DNA of 64,000 nt. Origin: Salvator merianae (lineage: Eukaryota; Chordata; Lepidosauria; Squamata; Teiidae). The position numbers and the translations under genes were made by a program. The stretch spans positions 50,447,712 to 50,511,711 of the forward strand of contig QVOM02000073.1 of the NCBI GenBank assembly GCA_003586115.2, read 5' to 3'. This document shows positions 11,028-24,110 of this stretch, piece by piece. The notes under the pieces are model-generated. The model saw only the letters and a list, made by a program, of their open reading frames with translations, did not search any database and was not told where the DNA came from. The number at the start of each line of letters is the position of its first letter. The stretch's first letter is position 1.

Positions 11028-14000
11028 ATGCTGTCAAATGCACACAAAAAATTGGAAGAAAAAAAAGTGTGTGTTCTAGAAAAGAGGTCATGATTCACTC
11101 CATGTAATATTGAATACGTGTTGTGTGAAGTGCATTGTGGGAGGTTTTATTGTATACAACCCTTGTTCCATATGTGGGCATTTATGCGTGAATGAAGTTC
11201 TTATGATCCATTTCGAATAGAGTCTAGCATACCAAGCTTTGTGGAAAGAAAACAGTTTATGGGAACTGAATATGTTTAATTATGTTCAACATCAGAACAG
11301 CTAAGTTGCAGAACCTTTGCTTTTATTGCCTAAGGACCTTAGTGATTCTACAGTAACATCATGTGGCCACTTGTTATAACACAACAAGCCAGGAAATGGA
11401 AGAGCCTATTGGAGTTTTTATTGTTCACTTTTTTTTTTTTTACATTGATATGATGCTCTTCCCTTGACTATTCAGTCATTCAGGAAATGGCTATTGTTGC
11501 TTGGTACAATTAAGAAGGTACCATTAAGACTCCTGGTGACCGTACAGACACAACGTTATAATCACAAAATTCAAGAGACCATGGAAGTAGAAACCATACA
11601 AACATAGAGTAACACTTCTGTGCAGTTTCCCTCTAGAAAACACAAAAGTCCCCCTCCCCCCACAGTAAGATATTAAGGCAATAAAGATGTGCCTGTCAAA
11701 ATTCACCCTTTTCCAGGTCTCAGGAAAGTCCAGATATAGACTCAATAGAAAGTTTCATGTTCTTACTTTACTTGTGATAACAGAATACAAAGGATAGTTG
11801 CAGCAATAGGCATATAACAGTTCTAAACCATTTTCTTTTCCCACACCTCCCTGTCCCACTATCTGGTAAACAAAACATCCAGGCTCTCAGGCCTCTAGCA
11901 TTCTTGCTAACTACCAACAGTGAGAAAAGCAAGCAAGCATGGCTGGGACCTGAGAAGATGAAAAGATGGCTGGCCAACACACTGCCACTGCCACAGTGGT
12001 TCTCGTCAGGCTCCATTAGCAATGAACAGGGGGTATTTAAAATGTTTGCTATCGAATTGAACAATCCCAGTGTTCACATTAAGTGTTTGCATTCAAAATT
12101 TGAGAAAATATGCATGTGTATTTAATAAGCTGCTCAGAGCAGTTTGAAGGGTCTGTGCCTTTTAAAAAGCATAAAAAGTTTGCTCTTCAGTTGTAAAAGG
12201 AAAAAAAAAAACCCTGAGGGGTGGGACCAATTGCCTAAGGGGCAGGTGAGGACCTTTTTGCCACCCCCAGGATCTTCATGCCAATTTTGGGAGCTCCAGC
12301 TCGCACAAGTTTTGCCCTGCTGGCCTACTTCACAGGGCAGTTTTGTCGCTGTGGTCAGCTTTGAGCTAGAGCCTCCAAAATTGGCATGTAGGTCCTGGGA
12401 GATGCCGTGTGAGTGGCACCAGGGGTGTCCTTGGTGAGTGGTATAGTGTTTGGGGACTGCTCTGAATTTTTATAATTTTTTTGGAAATCTTTCAACTGTT
12501 CCATAGGAAAAAGTTGGATTTTTTTTTTTTTTTTTAAAAATCATTCAAAAAAGGCTCTATTCATTTTTTTTTTTTTTAGGCTGTATTTGATAGCCCTGAG
12601 ATGTGGCTGGGAGCTTTCTAGAGGCTTCCCAGATCTCCCCATCAATTTTGGAGTCTCCAGCAGAACTTTGGTTCTGCTGGCTCCCCTTGCTTTCCTCCAT
12701 TGTTCCCTGCAATGAACATTCATCAAACATTTGAACCAAAGTTCAAACTGCTTTTAGCCATTCAAAGTTCAATTCCTGTCAAACACCTGGCCCACCTTTT
12801 GGGAGCACAAGAATATGTGCCCTCTTCCAATCACATCCTTAAATCCTCTAAGGTCCACAGCTGTGAGCTGTTTCATTGTTTGACTGGGTGATTCCAAATT
12901 CATTTTGGGGACACAATTGATGAAGTAGTGGAGAACAGCAGCAGTTGACGATAGATTTGAATGAGCAAATCGTGGAAGAAGAATTCATTATATTGAGGGG
13001 CTCTGACTCACGGCATCATCTCTTCCGAGCTGCTGGAGTGGGTTTTGCTTACTTTTATCTTCTCTTAGAGGTCTGTCACAAAGTTCACTACTGTTTATTA
13101 GAAATATGACTACCAAAAAAGGTAAAATTATTTTATTTTAACAGGTACAATATTTTGAATAGCTTACTGTTTAAACTGTTTCTATTTTAGTCTTGTTATG
13201 TTTACTTTGTAGTTATATAATTATTCTAGAGTGCAGTTGGTTATAATTACTGTAGTATTATATATTATTCAAAATAAATAAATAAAAAGTTCTGCCCTTC
13301 CACCTCTGATTGGATGGAAATTCCCCACACTTCTACAAATCTGACTGACTTCTCTTCTGTTTCTGTGCCTTCTCTTAACCTTGAAAGTTAGAAACTTTTA
13401 CTTTGTGTTCTTTTTGCTGTGGTTTCATTTGATACAATTTTGATATGAGTTGCTATTTATTTACTTTGGGAATTGCCGTCTTCAAGTTGCTACTACTATG
13501 TGACTAATTCACCACTAGTTTGATATTGTGTCTGCCCACAGTGTAATAAGTTTATTTTCTGTGCACCTTTTACTTTCAATAAAGGCAAACTTTGTATCAA
13601 AGTCAGCCAAGGCATTTCCCCCTCTCCAGGAATCAGCTGGTCAACAGTCAAACCAAATATCTAGCCTTTCACAGATCCCGTTTGCGGCAACCCTACTAAA
13701 CAGATGTACAATATTATTCCTTTTAACACCTAGATTGAGCGATCTGGGCACGACTGGCACAGGCTGTCCTCATTGCCACATCCCAGTCTGGCCTAAGTTT
13801 GAAGGTCAAGCATGAATGTTCGAGCCTCCAAAATTGCTAGTCTGGGCTGTTTTCAACATGCTCCCAGAAACAGCCCATTTTTGAGAGCTCAGTAAAATGA
13901 TATTAGGCTCTGTAAACAGGGTAGATTGGCCCAGCCAGCTACATGGCAGGTGCTCATCCAGTCTATTTTTATTTATATCCAGTCTTATTTTATATTTCAG

Positions 14001-15968
14001 GATAGTTCAACAGATAAAGAAGTGTATCTTTAGTATATAGATAAACCTGACCAGGGAATTGTGTTTAATGGATGCCACAGTCCAGAGGAAACACACACAG
14101 GCCACAGATCTTTAGGCTTCTTCTGGCTGTGAGACTGAGAAGGCTCCTAAAAAGAGCAGGCACAAAACTTGGGACCAGTTCTATTTATAACAGAACTGAC
14201 ATCACAGAAAGTTCCAAACAAAATGTGGAAGCAAAGAGAATTCCTTTATTCCTTTACAGAGAATGAAGCAGACAGTTTAAAAAGTTCTTGCCACTGATAA
14301 GAGTAATGTAGGAGATGACACTTTTTGTATCCTGTCTCTCTCTTGTGAAATTCCCTCTCCTTCATCTTTGGTGTTTTGCTTCGTTTAACCAGGAGTAGGC
14401 ATTGTTTTCTGCATCACTGTGCTTATCTTCCACTGTATTTCAAAAGACAAATTATGCTTTTGAATTAATTTATATTTATATTTCTCTTTCTCATATTATA
14501 ATTAGATCCAGTAATTTATTGATTAAATGCTTTAGAAAACACACAGCATTTTTTTTAAAAAAAGAAAGACTGATGATGTTTTTATAGCTTTTTTAATGTT
14601 TTAAATCATTGCATGTTTTGTTACTCAGAGACTATTCAGCCATATCATTTACCCCAGTACTACTTGGGTACAAAATTTGTTTCTACGTTCCCTTTTTTGA
14701 GACAATAGATCTCTTAACATACTTAAAGTACTATATTCCATTTCTTCATTCTAGCCCAGACAACATTGCTGCATTCTTCCTAATACCACAATACTCTTTT
14801 TGCCTGGTTGATATTGACAGATGTTGACTCCACTTACTTTTGTTTAGGGTTTTGTTCTTGTGATGATACCTGGCAGTGACTGAGCCAAAGTCTGTATCAC
14901 TTACCCTTGGCCGCCACAATTTTCTCTGGGAAGAAAAGCACCATACAAATTTTAGAACCGATAAAAAATACCCTGTTTTGTTTCCCTTGTTGAGCTGGAT
15001 GACAGGCTGAACCTTTATTCTCATTAAACATTCTTTTCAGCTTTTCTTTTCAGAGTTTGTCCTCAAGATACAGTTTCTTGGCTGCAATGTCCAATGGTGA
15101 AAACTAAACCACTGAACAGACTAGACACAGCTTAGGAAATGAATAGATGTTTGGTGTGGTGGATCATGTGATGAAGAGTCTTACATCTCCCACAAGGGCT
15201 GATTGGTTTCCAGGGTCGTATGCCGAGAGCAGAAGCGTTTATCTTAAGCAGCTGCCCACATTATGATCCGATAAAAGTGTGCTCAATGGGCCAATATCAT
15301 AGTAAGTCTGTTATTTGAAAACAAAATCCTGGGAGGGGGAAAAAAAGGAATTAAAAAAGCACTCCTTAAACAGTGAGGCTGCACCCATAAAATGAAATGA
15401 CTATCACAGATGCTACCATTGTGCTTATGTTAAAACAGTGTTCCTATCATCTTGAGAACTGTCCTGTTACTCAGTGTGTGATGTCAATGGGTTATGAACC
15501 AGATATGGTGCCCACATCTATGAGCAAAAATAAAAAGAAGGGGTGTGGGACTTTGGCTGCATTCCAAAAACAAAGGGTGTACCTTGAGTGCCTCTGGGAC
15601 TTAGTGGGCACATGCACTTGCCCACATTGGGCACACAGCTCACCCCAGAGGTGTGAAACCCATTCTCAGAGCTGCCCTAGGTGCACAGTGGATTGTGCCT
15701 CATTTGCCTCCTCCACCACTGTGAAGAGTTATGGCAGAACAGAAGGTAAATTACCAGAGGCAATTACTGCATGTCCCAGTATAGAGTTAGATCAAACGCT
15801 GGGGCCATTTGCAGTCTGTCACTGTGACAAACAGAAACCTCACAGCTACAGAATGTTCAGTCTGCAACCTGTGAGGACTGCAGGGGTTGGACCCTCTGTG
15901 CTGGGTCTCTACACTCCCACCCATCCTTCAAATGACTATTTTCTTGTCTGTCTAGAGAAAGCCTGATG
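11028..15968. other. Intergenic DNA, mostly unassigned
   Basis: It holds T-tracts near 11430, 12518-12537 and 12566-12578, the small foldback listed at 12277-12388, and otherwise nothing I recognise. A 189-codon open frame at 15397-15966 has no recognisable domain, no repeat match I can name and no sign of splicing, and I do not call it a gene. Confidence 0.55.
12277..12388. repeat. Short foldback (26-bp arms)
   Basis: The arm at 12277-12302 (CATGCCAATTTTGGGAGCTC...) and the arm at 12363-12388 (...GAGCCTCCAAAATTGGCATG) are reverse complements with a few mismatches, separated by 60 bp. A diverged partial copy of the arm (ATCAATTTTGGAGTCTCCAG) recurs near 12641-12660. Confidence 0.75.
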
Positions 15969-16025
15969 GTAATTAGGCTTTGTAGGTGGGTAGGTAGGTA
16001 GGTAGGGTAGGTAATTAGGCTTTGT
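15969..16025. repeat. (GTAG)n with flanking direct repeat
   Basis: A GGTA-rich run (15981-16012) lies between two copies of GTAATTAGGCTTTGT, as if a unit of about 42 bp was tandemly duplicated by slippage. Confidence 0.85.
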
Positions 16026-16222
16026 GAGCCCAACAACCAGTTTCATCCTATGCTGTTGGCAGGCATGGCCCAAAGTCGGTGTCAAATGGATCAGTCACAT
16101 GGGTTGCCTGGAACAATCTGAACAATCTGATAATTAGGAAAAGGACAACCTGCATTTCCATCAAAGTTGGGCAGAGAGGTTTAGGCCTTTCGACCCATCC
16201 TAGTATCATACTTATTTTAGTC

Positions 16223-16380
<158 letters not shown>

Positions 16381-18073
16381 GCTGCCAAGATGAGTTAGGT
16401 CTGCTTTGACAGATATATTAGAGCCCCAGATGAAGATATTCCCTCATAATTCTATATGCAGATCTGAGATGGCTATATGCATATTGAAGCTTAATTGTGC
16501 CAGTTTTCAGTACTGGCTACATGATGTCCTCTTATTCATACAATCAGCAAAGTGGCAGCCCATTTTTGGAACAATTTCCACAATATCACCGCCCATTATC
16601 TTGCCAATCCATGCATATAAGCATTATTGTGGATTCCTACCTATTGTTTTTTATTTTAATAAATCTGAATAATAATAACCTGTTCCTCCTTCATTTCTAT
16701 CTGAACACTTCTTGCAAAATCATAGGATCAACTCAATGAATATGCTTCCATCCAATGTCATTTCTACATGCTTGCAAAATAAGCATCTAAGTATGCTAGC
16801 ACCATGAATGGTTTGAAATATACTTTGTTTTAAGATGACTTCACAGTTTGTAATGGTCATAACTGATGTCAAACTCATTTGACACTTTCTTGAATCTAAA
16901 AAAATTCTGACTGTGCTAATGTCAATAGAAAAGTGCAGCAAGCCAGCATCTTTTGAACTCACATATTAAACTCCATATTCATGGAGTGCTTTACTATAAG
17001 ATAAATATAGCCCTTGGTGATTGAAGGCCTTTTTGTAATGCTGATAATTTTGGCAGAATGAGATGATGTGGCAGTCTATGCATGTGCACCAGCAGTGCAC
17101 ACTACAGGGGCTAGTTCTGACCATTGGCCATTAATGTGTTGGGGTGGCACAGAGCAGGATAGTGATCATCTCCATCCTGGTGAGCTATACAGACAGGGAA
17201 CAAAAGTTGCCTTGCTTTGGAATTATAGGCCACAGAAATTTTCCTGTGGCCCTGGAAATGGCTCTGAATGTAGGTCATCTTCCAGAACCTGGCAAAATGT
17301 TGATAGGCTCCAAAATGATTCTATTACCAATGCCTGTCCACATGGAGGCTGCAGGAACAGGACCCAACCTGGGCCACTAGGGAGACCAGTTTAAAGTGAT
17401 ATCCTGAAGCCTTCTCGGACATAGTTTATGCTCAAGGAAGCTGCCCAGGCATAGGGTTCATGCAGCCACCATTTTCTACACACTGGTATGTGGACCTCAC
17501 CATCCCAAACTATATCCAATCAGACTGTGTGGATGTTGCCCATGTGAATCCTTGTTTCACCTCTCTTGCCAGTTGCACTTGTCAGTGCTATATTAGGTGA
17601 AATAGTGACTTTTCTTTAAATGTTGTGCTTCCTCCTCCCTTGTCTTGTTATTCACATAGAAAAATACTGAACACTTTTACTCTAATAAATATTTGATTGA
17701 CACTGAAGACAAATCATTCCCTCTCCCTCAAACTGTTGATCCTCACTTTAATTTGTACACTAACAAGTAACCATATACACTGGTCCTTAGGTTGTCCACG
17801 AACCACTAAATCTCAAGAAGAATCTCCAAGTTTTGGAAAATGCAAACTAAAGCATAAGACAACTTCCAACACACAGCACTCCAGATGCTGCTGAACTGAA
17901 CTCTCAGACACTCCAGTTAGAATGGTCAATGACAAAGAGTGATGGGAGCTGTAGTTCTGTAGGACTGTAAGTTGGACACTTCTAAGCTCTAGAAACCCGT
18001 CCAGTGACAGCAAAGTACACTCAGAAATAATTAAATGCTGGTTAACTATAGGGTGCCTAGAAACCTGAACAAG
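16381..18073. other. Intergenic DNA, nothing recognised
   Basis: AT-rich unassigned DNA. A GC-richer patch at about 17060-17400 keeps two overlapping frames open but shows no domain, splice pattern or repeat I can name. Confidence 0.5.
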
Positions 18074-18233
18074 GGCCCTTTCTAATTTAAGAAACTGGTA
18101 CGTATTTGCTCCTGATTTTAATCTAAGTACTATCAAAGGCCCCACCTGGGACCTGCCATAATCTGCACTAGCATGAAAATGGCAGGGCCCCATGCCAATA
18201 TAATCCAGAATCAGGCCTAGTGCAGAAAGGGCC
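18074..18233. mobile_element. Foldback MITE, family B (TSD AAG)
   Basis: 160 bp, starting GGCCCTTTCTAATTTAAG and ending GTGCAGAAAGGGCC, with AAG on both sides (18071-18073, 18234-18236). It is a diverged relative of the clearer copy at 24433-24612. Confidence 0.8.
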
Positions 18234-18236
18234 AAG

Positions 18237-18719
18237 AAGTCCTCCATGCTGCGAGTCTGTTTCAATGAGTAAAGATTTATGCTTATGTTGTGAAATATTC
18301 CCATCTAAGGAGAGTGAGGACTCAAAAGATTTCTAGTACTCAGAGGGTGTGGCCAGATATTTTAAGGATAATCCATATTCGGGGGAATGAGGATCAAGCA
18401 CATGTTCTGGTCGTTCTCACATACTATATGTATTAGAACATGGACTTAATTCGGATTTGTCTGTTTTCATCCTTCATGTTTCCCATGCTCAACATGGGGA
18501 ACTGTACCTTGCTCTCTCCACTTTTCACCAAATTCCCATCCCTATGCAGTCGGTGAGTGGATGCAGTCCCAGTATGCAAATCGTAACAGGAAACTTAAAC
18601 TCCACCCTCCATATTTTCCTGTTGCCACTTCAAAACATGGATTCCCTTGGCGGCATTGCTTTTTGGCAATATTGTCACAGGACTTTGGTGTTGCTGTGAA
18701 TGCATCACAAACATGCAGG
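18237..18719. other. Intergenic DNA, nothing recognised
   Basis: No exon, microsatellite or repeat boundary that I can define. Confidence 0.5.
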
Positions 18720-19010
18720 GTCTGCACAACCCTGCACACTTATGGGATCGTGGGTGTGCTGGAAGGGTGTGGAGCCTGCTCAGCTCTGTACTCATCCAGC
18801 ACGCATCCCCACCATAAGCTCTCATTAGAATGCTGGTGCTGGCACTCTTGTGACTTATGTCACATTTTTCAGTGCAGATTCAGTGGCCCTGTTTTTTCTA
18901 CTTCTGGGTCCATTTCCTGTGTTTGATGAATCAGTCCCTGCTAGAACATTGTAGCCAGTGACTATGGCTTTCTTGGCTGCAATGTTTGTGGAGATGGGAG
19001 AAGTGCCAAG
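18720..19010. mobile_element. MITE fragment, family D
   Basis: It shares blocks with the element at 49194-49640: GTGCTGGAAG...GG..CTGCTCAG near its left and GGCTGCAATGTTTG near its right. Neither terminus is defined, so it is a truncated copy. Confidence 0.5.
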
Positions 19011-19130
19011 CACGTGAACAGCACAGTGCCACTAAGAAGAGCATTGCCCACAACCCTTGTCTAGATCCTGTCTTTTAATGCGGCACTCCCATATAATTAA
19101 AAAAAAAAAAAAGCATCTCAAAACATTTTA

Positions 19131-19584
19131 GGTAGGATCCACATGGCATCATAATGGTGCCATAGGAGAGTTTGAAGAGTGTAGGGATTGCGTGATCCTG
19201 CATGCATCAAGCTCACATTCCACCTCAGAGTTTAGAAAGTGTTGTCAGAAGCGCTTTCACCACAGAGCAGGAAAGAGCACTCTGACAGCACTTTCTTCCA
19301 CTTTGCCATCCACTTCAATGTAGAGCTACCTGAAAGTAAATCTTTTGTGCTGCAAAGCATGGTCTTCTTCTTGAAGGCACAGAAAATAGCCATTTTCCAC
19401 AGCCACTTTCCTAGCTTTGATGTTTTCACTGCACAGAAGTGGGGGAAAGCATACAGATTCTTTCTCAGAGATGGTAACTGCCACATACTAGTGTTTCCAC
19501 TTCACCTCTAATCCACATCAAAGGCCAAATAATGCACTTCCAAATTACTTATGAACTGCTTTTTTAATGTGTGTGGATGCAGCC
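19131..19584. mobile_element. MITE, family D
   Basis: It begins GGTAGGATCCACATGG and ends GTGTGTGGATGCAGCC, which are inverted relatives of each other. It shares the internal phrase CATGGCATCATAATGGTGCC with CATGGCCCTATTATGGTGCC at 49200-49219. No coding frame of interest. Confidence 0.65.
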
Positions 19585-19647
19585 TACACTATTTCACAGC
19601 TTATGCTTCTTCTGATTTTTGCCATCCCACAGTTTACACATTTGACT

Positions 19648-19765
19648 GATCTATTTATTAATATAAAATATTTCTATACCACTGCCCATTAAAAATAATC
19701 TTGAAGCAATCCACAAAAAAACAAAGATAAATCAGATAGAGAAAAAGAACATTTTTATATAATGC
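19648..19765 (-). mobile_element. LINE 3'-end fragment, L2-like
   Basis: On the plus strand: TTTATTAATATAAAATATTT, CTATACCACTGCCCA, then CTTGAAGCAATCCACAA and an A-rich stretch. This is the reverse complement of the common reptile L2-like tail (CTTGAG...GGTGGGATA-AATAAA). Strongly diverged. Confidence 0.5.
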
Positions 19766-21211
19766 ACTTTTTTACTGTCTTAAATTTTCCACCTGCTGGG
19801 ATTTTCAGCCACATTAAAAGCTGTTATCACATTTCCTGTTCATATCCCAGAACAGAGCAGGATGCTCCATTATAAGATACCCAATCCAGGTTGAGATGGA
19901 GGGCTGCTGGTGTGGTACAGGGCTGTTCAGTGTTCTAGGCAAGATAAGTAGGACACTGGTAGACTGCAATGTTGAGGTCTACTGGTAGAGCGGGATAGGG
20001 CACCATTTTGGGCACCCAATCCCATTCTATGCTTCATCCCATGTGGATAGAGCATTTCAGGAGTGGAAGGCCCTGCACTATCCCATGATAATGTGTGGAA
20101 ATCAGGACCACAACCAGAGTAAATGCAGAAATGGCCTTAAACTAGCAACACTTAAATCTGAAGTATTGTATGTGTTATGTATTCAGTTTGCTCTTCGTTA
20201 ACAACCAGCTGAAGTTCATAGAAGCATGACTGAATCCCCCCAGATCTGGAAAGTATGACCTCACAATATAACTTCCACATACATCTGAGATCTACTAACT
20301 GCTGTTGAGCATCTGACAAATATTTTTCTTTTTTCTTTCCAGTGCCTTTTTTGAATCATAATCTTATATGTTTGTTAAGCATGTTTCATTCAGAGTATCA
20401 CTTTACATGATATCCTCCTCTTCACGCGGCTATCATATTGTCCACTCAAACTTCTCCGGCACCATCTAAATGATGTCATCTGCATCATATTGCCAGCCAA
20501 TATTAACGTGCATTTTCTCACATTCACAACAAATGAGAAGTAAAGGTAATCTATTCCTGCATAACTGCATCTTTATGTAGCTGGACCTATTCTGATAATT
20601 TAAATGGTTCAGTCTGAGGACTGAATATGGTTGCATATGTCTGATTTCAGCCTCCTTAGCACATGTTCACAGATGTGTATGTGTATGCAAGCAGGCACAT
20701 ATAAGAGAGAAAGTATTTTAGGCATATATTGTTTTAGAACATAGTCTAAATGTTTTTGCTTGTCTGGTTACCATGGAAATTCAGCTCTTAGAGAAAAAAG
20801 CCATAAAGCAATTCATATCAATTACTGTAGCTAAAAGTAAGGAAGTACAGACGTACAGATCTTCATTTTAGGCAAAATAAGCAAAAGTGTGCATGATAAA
20901 AGAAAGGCCATATCATTAGACCCACTCAAGAGAGTGTATGCATCAAGATTTACTTTGACTTTAATGACACCTGCTCTCAATTTTGTGCAGCAAGTTTTGT
21001 GGAAAATTCCACATGCTTTGAAAGTTGCTTGCCAGACAAAGCAGCCAATTGCTGTTAAAAATCAAAAGTTTCGTTCCATACAGAAAGCCACTTACTTTGT
21101 TCATTACCTTCATTGCCATCCGTGCATAACAAGGAGCCTTCCCCAACTTCATCAGTAGCAGCTGTAATTTGAGGGCACAGCCAAAGAGCTGAGAGATGAT
21201 CCACCATCCAC
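19766..21211. other. Intergenic DNA, mostly unassigned
   Basis: A stretch near 19860-20150 resembles the MITEs (a right side with TGCAGAAATGGCC), but I cannot set its ends. The rest shows nothing recognisable. Confidence 0.5.
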
Positions 21212-21348
21212 GACTGTACCCAGATGTAGCTTACTTATTCCACTATATGTGGATATTCTGGAATAAAGCATGGATATTCCGGAATATCCATGTTTTATTC
21301 CATAATATCAAAATATAGCAGAATAAGTCAGTGAAATTTGGATGCAGC
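21212..21348. mobile_element. Palindromic MITE, hairpin family (copy 2)
   Basis: A foldback with outer arms CTTATTCCACTATATGTGGA and AAATATAGCAGAATAAG, ending TTTGGATGCAGC. The central palindrome ATGGATATTCCGGAATATCCAT is perfect. Same family as 3909-4023 and 62274-62368. Confidence 0.8.
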
Positions 21349-21468
21349 TCACCTTTCTTGTTTGCAATCGATGACAAACTGTGCTTTAGTCCAACACAGA
21401 AGGAAGCATCTCTTGTGGTATTACCCTGCAACTATCAGCACAGCTAAAGGCCATGGAGCACCATGCAG

Positions 21469-21822
21469 TAAAGATGTGCACAAACTCTAAAACTGTGGTT
21501 CAGTTCGAATTTGAACTGGGTTGAACAGGCTTGACCCAGTTTGAGTATGGACCTGAAACAGGTTTAAAAGGGTCATTTTAAAAACAAACTTCAGAAATCA
21601 ATGGAAACATCCCCTTTTTAAGGACAATTGTGGGCACATGTAAACTGGTTTGAACTAACTGAGTGGCTCAACCTGTTCAGATGAAATAGACACACATTCA
21701 TTTGACTTGAGTTTGAAATAGGTATCTAGACCAGGGAATGTTTCAGCTTCAAGTTTGAACAAGTTGAATCGTCTGGTTCAATTTGGACCAGCTTGAAAAT
21801 GAACCAATTTGGTACATCCCTA
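21469..21822. mobile_element. hAT-type MITE with intact 8-bp TSD
   Basis: A 354-bp element starting TAAAGATGTGCACAAAC and ending GGTACATCCCTA, flanked by a perfect 8-bp duplication CCATGCAG at 21461-21468 and 21823-21830. The 8-bp duplication and TA-G-GG/ATGTGCAC ends point to the hAT superfamily. The interior is built from repeats of GGTTCA/GAACC-type words (such as TTTGAACTGGGTTGAACAGG) and encodes no protein. Its ends match those of the element at 30531-31310. Confidence 0.92.
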
Positions 21823-21984
21823 CCATGCAGATAATTTTGTTTAACATCATTTCCAAACTATTAAGCATGAAACGATTTGCAGATATGACATACTAGATGA
21901 ACATAGCTTTTCATGTTGAAAAAAAAATTCCACCTGGATCTTATTAATAGTCTTGCTTGTGTGCATAAGTACTATTTGAAGTGG

Positions 21985-22345
21985 CATGGATTGGGCATGG
22001 ACCTAATCAGGCATTGTGTGACCCAATTCGGCATCCCGTGGCCTGATTGGGCCTCTAATCAGGCCTGACTGCCAAATGCACCTCCATGATCAGCCAATCA
22101 TGCAGGCACAATCAGGTGATTGCACATGCATGATCAATGTATCACACCAGCCTGGATGCTGCATGACCAGGTAGGTGCAAGCATACCTTACCAGGAGGTG
22201 ACAACCCCAGTAAAATTGTGGAACACTAATTAGTGCTCCATAGGTAGTAGCAATCGGGAGCAGCTGTAGCCCACTCCTGGCTGCTCAGGCCTTTGCAAGG
22301 TGCAGATGCACTTGACTAGCAAGCATGCTTGATCACAGTAGCACA
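21985..22345 (+). mobile_element. MITE, family A, truncated
   Basis: It shares CACTAATTAGTGCTCCATAG, the CCAGGAGGTGAC hairpin half and GACTAGCAAGCATGCTTGAT with the other family A copies, in the opposite orientation to 535-1205. Both GGGCC ends are missing. Confidence 0.75.
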
Positions 22346-22398
22346 GATAACTTATAGAGTCTTCAGAAGAATAACTGTGAATCAAAAACTGGGCAGAA

Positions 22399-22530
22399 GT
22401 TTGATAAAATCAGATCTGAGACTTTGTATGCAGAAGGTCCCAGGTTCAGTCATCAGATTCTCCCTGGAAGAAGGCAATGGCAAACCACTCTAAACTACCA
22501 AGTTCAAAATATAGACTTAGCAGACATCAA
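22399..22530 (+). mobile_element. tRNA-derived SINE fragment
   Basis: It contains TATGCAGAAGGTCCCAGGTT followed by CAGTCAT (B-box-like GGTTCAGTCAT), then GGAAGAAGGCAATGGCAAAC. This resembles the abundant squamate tRNA-SINE that I know by its GCAGAAGGTCCCAGGTTCAA phrase. The 5' part is degraded. Confidence 0.6.
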
Positions 22531-23217
22531 AGCGCAAGGGGAGCAAGTTATTATTCTTAAACATGGTCAGAATAAATCAAACACTCTTCACAAATAATAC
22601 TATTTTGACCATGGTACATAAAAAGAGATAATCTATTAATTCACATAAATCCATTATGTCCTGTTTCTGCATTATTGCCCTCTCACTTTCTAAAGTATGT
22701 ATATATTTAATTGGCATTTTATATTTTTGCATAGTTAATTGGTTTGATTTTATTTTTTGCAAGTATGGTATAATTGCATTTTTTCTTCTTATATATATGA
22801 TTCTCATTGTTCACTTTATCTGTACACTGTCTTGAGCATATTAAGTGAAAATACACTGTAAAATGAGAATAAAAGTGGGGAAATGTTGCCAAGAAAACTG
22901 CATGTGTGTACTCATGAAGTTATCAGGAGTAAAAGCTGGCTTGAGAATGTCTTCACTTTTTTACTATCTTATCTAGGATATATTTGGCAGCTTTTTCTCT
23001 GCACACTAAACATAGCCCACAATCAATTTAAGCATTTATGATTTACCTTGTAACCAAAACCAGCTGTTGAAATTTTTCACTAAAGAATAACAAGCAGATT
23101 TGTGTTCTCAGTTTCTAGAGCTAATTTAAAAGGCAAGGTGGTAATTGATGGTTCTCTGTCTTATGTATGGTTTACGATTCTTTCTTGAACTTTAAATGAG
23201 TACCATCTTCACATACC
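22531..23217. other. Intergenic DNA, mostly unassigned
   Basis: AT-rich. Text near 22826-22875 (CACTGTCTTGAGCATATTAA) may be a worn L2-like tail. Nothing else recognised. Confidence 0.45.
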
Positions 23218-23613
23218 AGTTGATTCTTGAATCCTGGTTATATTCTGCCTTATTACTAGGGCATCAAAGGCAGTCTACAAGTGTGAAAGCTTAAGTAAAT
23301 AGGTAAATAAATTAATGACAGTCAAGGATCCATATGAGGAAAAATAAAAACGTAACAAGAATCAAATGCATATTAAAATGCTACAATCAGAGAGGTCATT
23401 GGGTGGCTGCAAGAAAAAAGAAAAACTATTTTGCCTTGATGCTAAATGGTTCAGGTTTCCCTGTCAGAGACTGTGACAGGACCCACATATCATGAATAGC
23501 ACCTGGGAAAAGCCTGAGGGACATGGTGATCACATGTCTCCACACCCAGTAAGGCCTGCAGCTTGCTTCAGAGGGGTAGAAAGTAAAGCACCTTCAGAAG
23601 CATATGCACAGAA

Positions 23614-23648
<35 letters not shown>

Positions 23649-24110
23649 CTGAGCGTCCTTGCTGCCTTCTTCTTTCTCCACCATTGCCATGGGATTAGAT
23701 AGCAGTGGTGCTATCTGGTGTGCCATTCAGCCAGAACCATTAAAGGGATGCACACAAAATGGCTGATTTTCAGGGCCATGGTTAGAAACTTTAAAAACAG
23801 TGTGAAAATACACTGAACATTAACAGCAAATTAATAAATATCAGATATGTTAACTTTTAAATTGCTACCACGAAGCAGAAATCCCATCAAAATAAAAAAG
23901 AACTAAACCTAGCCTCTGATTAACATTATTTTTTCTCATTTTCTAAATTCTAATGCCTCTCAATCCAGGAAGTGTTATTATCAGTCACCTTCTTCACTAC
24001 TCAATGCAAGCAGTGTCCCATTGTCACGTGGAGTGGACCACACAGTGTAGGCACCATCTGTACTGTGGGGCCCTAGTCTTGAATACTAGCAGAATACCAG
24101 CATTTGCAGT
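23218..24110 (+). repeat. Segmental duplication, copy A
   Basis: It is colinear with 25616-26460 over the whole length. Shared blocks, in order: GTTGATTCTTGAATCCT, GCAGTCT(A/G)CAAGT, ATATGAGGAAAAATAAAAAC, CAGGTTTCCCTGTCAGAGAC, CACCCAGTAAGGCCTGCAGC, TAAATTGCTACCACGAAGCA, GGGGCCCTAGTCTTGAATA. Copy A has gained an (AC)n run and runs on into a longer family A MITE. Its left end starts in what looks like a worn L2-like tail (TATATTCTGCCTTATTACTA). Confidence 0.93.
23616..23646. repeat. (AC)n microsatellite
   Basis: About 15 AC units inside duplication copy A, absent from copy B (which reads GAGAGCACAACAAACAATCC), so it expanded after the duplication or was lost from B. Confidence 0.97.

Noticed and set aside
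10524..11107. Several overlapping open frames of 77-137 codons on both strands
   Set aside because: They lie on the inverted repeat and its GC-richer spacer. No frame resembles a known protein or has splice signals.
15397..15966. 189-codon plus-strand open frame
   Set aside because: Cysteine- and serine-rich with no domain, signal peptide, Kozak-like context or neighbouring exon. Probably chance in a slightly GC-richer patch or an unnamed repeat.
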